Below, piece after piece: positions 61,231 through 64,000 of a stretch of 64,000 nt of DNA. This stretch comes from Fictibacillus phosphorivorans (GTDB taxonomy: Bacteria > Bacillota > Bacilli > Bacillales > Fictibacillaceae), in the NCBI RefSeq assembly GCF_023715845.1, contig NZ_JAMBOR010000006.1:80022-144021 (forward strand), in the 5' to 3' direction. How positions within the stretch are numbered: the first letter of the stretch is position 1; each line of letters opens with the position of its first letter. Position numbers and translations under genes: made by a program. Under the pieces are notes generated by a model, which ran no database searches, was not told the origin of the DNA, and was given only the letters and a program-made list of their open reading frames with translations.

Positions 61231-61965
61231 TTACTTTGCGGCATTCCAATAGTATTCAGAAAGTGCCCGAACCATTAACATGACCGGTGTTTTGTCTGTT
61301 ATGTTGTAGTCTTTATAACTTTGTGCTGGAGAAAAGCAGAATAGGTTAATATCTGCTAAAGATTGAAGCGTATTCTTATTAAAGTGTGTAAGCGAAATGA
61401 TACGGCTTCCCTTTTTCTTAGCGATCTTTGCGACATCTAATACCTGCTTGGTCTCTCCTGACAATGAAATAAGAAACAATACATCGGATGTTTCCAACTG
61501 ATTTACTTCATGGAGCATATCGTGTCGATGGCTGTGGTATTCCCCATGCTTTCCTATCACTTTCAGGTTCTTTACCATCATTTCGCAAAATGGTGCTGTG
61601 TCCCCAACCGCAAAGAAAAGAACCCGTCGAGCCTCTTGGATAGCCTTTGTGGCGGACGCAAATTTGTTTTTATCGATCAAGTCGATCGTCTTGTACATAT
61701 TGATGAGAAGCTGGTCTTTTGTTTCTGCAGCCTTCGAGGTTTTAATCTCTTCCTTCAGGCTGATCTTCATCTCGGAAAATCCTTCATAGCCTAACTTTTT
61801 CGTTAATCGCGTAATCGTGTTCGGCACTGTGTAGAGTTTAGACGCTAAGTTCTGAATGGACAGAGTGGTTGCTTCTTCTTTGTTATTGAGTATGTATTCG
61901 ATGATTTGATCTTCCGTATCATTAAGCTTGTATTCATACTGATGGACGCGCTCTTCAAATAACAT
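61231..61965 (-). CDS. RpiR/MurR family regulator of the mannosidase operon
   Basis: About 244 residues from ATG 61965. N-terminal RpiR helix-turn-helix (YILNNKEEATTLSIQNLASKL, then VPNTITRLTKKLGYEGFSE), then a SIS sugar-phosphate binding domain (about 100-240) with VGDTAPFCEMM and VLFLISLSGETKQ. It senses a phosphorylated sugar, presumably the product of the PTS encoded downstream, and controls it through the palindrome next to its 3' end. Confidence 0.88.
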   Translation of the reverse strand: MLFEERVHQYEYKLNDTEDQIIEYILNNKEEATTLSIQNLASKLYTVPNTITRLTKKLGYEGFSEMKISLKEEIKTSKAAETKDQLLINMYKTIDLIDKNKFASATKAIQEARRVLFFAVGDTAPFCEMMVKNLKVIGKHGEYHSHRHDMLHEVNQLETSDVLFLISLSGETKQVLDVAKIAKKKGSRIISLTHFNKNTLQSLADINLFCFSPAQSYKDYNITDKTPVMLMVRALSEYYWNAAK

Positions 61966-62097
61966 GATTAATTGGTACACCTTCTAACCTGATTAATAAG
62001 TAAGGTTATTATATCCGAAACACGGGTTTTTTTCGAAATGATATATTCTTTTTAAAAGAAAAGGTGAAAGGGGCAAAATGAAATATATAGGCTACCC

Positions 62098-62295
62098 ATG
62101 GTCGTTGGGGGATCGACTTCCTCATGGAGTTGTGGAATATGGGAAGATGCAGAATGTAAATTACGTAACCTACTCATAAAATTAATTCACGATAAACAAC
62201 AGGTGATCATTGATTTCAGTTTTTGGGATCGTGCCCTTAAGTTACGTAATAAACGTTTTGATGCAAATTTCTTCCCAATTTCAGAAGAACTTTAA
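62098..62295 (+). pseudogene. Remnant of a P-loop kinase-like gene
   Basis: The frame WEDAECKLRNLLIKLIHDKQ, then VIIDFSFWDRAL, then RNKRFDANFFPISEEL matches the order of AAA/zeta-like small-molecule kinases, but the P-loop is absent or scrambled (GGSTSSWS) and the part between FWDRAL and RNKRF is deleted. No start or ribosome site of quality. Dead fragment. Confidence 0.6.
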
Positions 62296-62361
62296 CTTCT
62301 TACCTTAAGGGTTTCGAAATTCCAGAATTGTAATTAACATTAGTTCACTTTTATAACAACA

Positions 62362-62402
62362 AAAAAGCAAAAAAATGCAAGATAAAAGTTATCCTGCATG
62401 TA
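62362..62402 (-). terminator. Terminator of beta-lactamase
   Basis: On the minus strand ATGCAGGATAA / TTATCTTGCAT stem then seven T. Confidence 0.85.
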
Positions 62403-62455
62403 AAATAAGATTAATTTTTGCTTTTTACGGCTTCCTTTTTAGTACAAATAATTTT

Positions 62456-63391
62456 CTATTTATTTTTAACTTTGAGGACCTTCAATGCTTCTTTTGTTGC
62501 TTCAGCAATAAGCTTGTCGTTATAATCAGCATCTTTTTGATCACGACTTGAAAGTACAGCAAGAACAATTGGATCACCTTTTGGTGGAAAAATAATCGCA
62601 ATGTCATTTCGTGTACCATATGATCCTGCTCCACTCTTATCAGCTACTTCCCACCCATTCGGCACTCCAGCACGAATTAAGGAATCTCCAGTAGTATTTC
62701 TCTTCATCCAATCAATTAAAAGTTCACGTTTTTTAGTTGGTAGTTTATCTTCCAGAGTAAAAACCCGAAGACTAGTAGCTAGTGCTCTTGGTGTACTGGT
62801 ATCATGAGTTTCACCTGGATTAACATCATTTAAATATGGCTCAAATCGTTCTGGGCTGGTAACATTATCACCAATTCCCTCCAGTGCTTTTTTAAATCCA
62901 GTCGGTCCCCCAAGTTGTTGGAGAATAAGGTTTCCAGCAGTATTGTCACTGTATCGAAGAGAAGCATCCGAAAGCTCCTTAAGAGTCATCCCCGTATCAA
63001 CATGCTTTTCTGTAATCGGACTATAAGTGACAAGATCCTCACGTGAATAGGTAATTGTTTTATTTAAGTCTTCCATTGATCTCTGTTGTAAAAGTGTTCC
63101 TACAGCTAGAGCCTTATGAGTGGATGTAAAAGCAAAACGCTCATCTGGATGATAGTTTACCGTTTGGTTTGTACCAGTATCTAACGCAAAGACTCCGAGT
63201 TTAGCATCAAATTTTTCTTCAAGCTTGGCAAAAGCATGATTATGATTTGCAGTTTCTTGTATTAGGGGTTTCGTTAATTTAGCATCAACGTTATTGTTTA
63301 ATAAACATATAAACGTTACACATGAAAGAAATAATATAGGCACAATTTTTCGAAAAATATATGAACTAAAAATGTTGCTCAATGTTTTCAT
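62456..63391 (-). CDS. bla: Class A beta-lactamase (Bacillus penicillinase type)
   Basis: 311 residues with signal peptide (hydrophobic 15-31). All class A motifs are in place: S90-T-H-K93 (SxxK, with His where Bacillus enzymes usually have Tyr), S148-D-N150, E184-P-Y-L-N (the general base, usually EPELN) and K252-S-G254. NPGETHDTSTP follows as in B. cereus and B. licheniformis penicillinases. Exported; hydrolyses penicillins. No blaI/blaR regulators nearby. An array repeat lies about 115 bp upstream on the opposite strand. Confidence 0.95.
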   Translation of the reverse strand: MKTLSNIFSSYIFRKIVPILFLSCVTFICLLNNNVDAKLTKPLIQETANHNHAFAKLEEKFDAKLGVFALDTGTNQTVNYHPDERFAFTSTHKALAVGTLLQQRSMEDLNKTITYSREDLVTYSPITEKHVDTGMTLKELSDASLRYSDNTAGNLILQQLGGPTGFKKALEGIGDNVTSPERFEPYLNDVNPGETHDTSTPRALATSLRVFTLEDKLPTKKRELLIDWMKRNTTGDSLIRAGVPNGWEVADKSGAGSYGTRNDIAIIFPPKGDPIVLAVLSSRDQKDADYNDKLIAEATKEALKVLKVKNK

Positions 63392-63504
63392 TAAAACTCA
63401 ACCTCTTTCTATTAAAATTTTAACGCTATCTTATCAAATATACATATCTATGGGTATGAAATGTTAATCATACTTTTATAATAAAAAACTAAATATTTTG
63501 AATG

Positions 63505-63670
63505 TTCGGCTTTTTTAGTAAGTGTTTTTACTTATTACACGTTCGCTCAAGATTCCCTGTTTTCGCTCAAAATCAATGAATTACGCTCAGAATTGACTCC
63601 GTACGCGCAAATGGCTCATCTACGCTCAGAAAGACCTTCCTTTCGCTCAAACTCGGCTTTTCCTTCATTA
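63505..63670 (+). repeat. Dispersed octamer-array repeat, copy D
   Basis: Header AAGTGTTTTTAC...TATTACACG, then six units of about 20 bp beginning TTCGCTCA, TTCGCTCA, TACGCTCA, TACGCGCA, TACGCTCA, TTCGCTCA, then a C/T-rich tail. The header lies about 115 bp upstream of the divergent bla start. Confidence 0.8.
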
Positions 63671-63790
63671 TTAAACGACGTTTTCCCTTCAAATTTGCCT
63701 CTTCCCTCACATACTGCACTTCAAAGTTTTACTTAATAGCTTAAAACAGCTAAGAGTGGTAATATATTTCTTTGTTAATGATGAAAAAAT

Positions 63791-64000
63791 TGGACTTCTG
63801 TCAATAAAGTGGAGATAAATTTTGTGAGAAATATTCAATTGAGTCCCATTCTTAAGGGATTTTCATATGAACATCAATGAGCCTCTTCACAGAGGCTTTT
63901 TATTATGGGCGCTTTATGAGATTTTTGACATGCTTAATAAACGATGCGCCCGTTCCACTTTATTCGGCGTTGAATAGCCAAGCGTAGAGTGTTTTCGTCT
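63791..64000 (-). mobile_element. IS3-type element, end only (runs off right edge)
   Basis: Starts near TGGACTTCTGTCAATAAAGTGG, an IS3-type terminal repeat, and contains the 3' end of a transposase. A small terminator GCCTCT / AGAGGC plus T-run lies at 63882-63905. Confidence 0.7.
63914..64000 (-). CDS. IS3/IS150-type transposase, C-terminal end
   Basis: The last 28 codons read RRKHSTLGYSTPNKVERAHR and LLSMSKIS, the standard end of the IS3-family integrase (HSxLGYxTP). The rest is beyond the window. Confidence 0.8.
   Translation of the reverse strand, partial: RRKHSTLGYSTPNKVERAHRLLSMSKIS

Overview
The window looks like a chromosome segment of a low-to-mid GC, spore-forming member of the Bacillaceae (Firmicutes). 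Signs are AGGAGG-type ribosome binding sites with ATG/GTG/TTG starts, many hairpin-plus-T-run terminators, and recognisable Bacillus genes (gsiB-like general stress gene, yulF- and ycgT-like genes, YrvL, DUF2935, a Bacillus-type class A penicillinase and a heterocycloanthracin-type peptide). A Fictibacillus-like genus is plausible but cannot be proved from sequence alone. No rRNA or tRNA gene was seen.

Region by region. 0-7.5 kb is accessory DNA: two tandem large serine recombinases, then a PLD-nuclease/DEAD-like helicase flanked by two broken small genes (a MazG-like pyrophosphohydrolase and a zinc-ribbon protein), then a DUF262-HNH protein of the type found in anti-phage systems. 7.6-10.1 kb holds an alpha/beta hydrolase and a run of small membrane-protein genes, three of them broken by stops or frameshifts, plus a SunI/YnzG-like gene. 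10.3-17.1 kb carries sugar genes: a YulF-like oxidoreductase, and an AraC regulator divergent from a TIM-barrel isomerase, a Gfo/Idh/MocA dehydrogenase and an orphan sugar-binding lipoprotein. 17-28 kb is ordinary housekeeping and stress chromosome (YhhN, HAD, NUDIX, a Fur-controlled acetyltransferase/esterase pair, SNase, PH-SHOCT, DUF2935, SelO, LD-carboxypeptidase).

28.1-35.1 kb is the richest part. A DsbA/FrnE-like gene has an in-frame UGA exactly at the first catalytic cysteine (UPFC instead of CPFC), followed by a tight GG-containing hairpin, so it is a candidate selenoprotein. Next comes a compact thiazole/oxazole peptide (TOMM) cluster: a precursor with 15 cysteines, a ThiF-like maturation protein, a YcaO cyclodehydratase and a two-domain SagB-type dehydrogenase.

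35-46 kb is mixed: DedA, GNAT and DinB proteins, gsiB, a FusB-type EF-G binding protein behind a leader peptide and attenuator, a protein with MGQ repeats, an MFS pump with a divergent TetR regulator and palindromic operators, and a Fur-controlled YcgT-like ferredoxin/flavodoxin reductase. 46.5-50.7 kb is a Fur-controlled ferric-siderophore ABC uptake locus (two permeases, lipoprotein, ATPase). 51-53.7 kb has a ferritin-like/cupin fusion and an IS1182-family element sitting inside the terminator of a candidate small RNA. 54-56.5 kb has a FUSC exporter. 56.5-62 kb is a mannosylglycerate-type operon (GH38 mannosidase, PTS IIABC, RpiR regulator). 62.4-63.4 kb is a class A beta-lactamase, and an IS3-type element runs off the right edge.

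A dispersed non-coding repeat not explained by any gene occurs four times (about 29.5, 43.8, 50.9 and 63.6 kb). It has a hairpin-like header ending TATTACACG followed by, in three copies, six units of about 20 bp that each start with a YWCGCTCA-like octamer. Several broken genes carry single-base losses in A-runs, so part of the apparent decay could be assembly error; the in-frame TAG and TGA codons cannot be explained that way.
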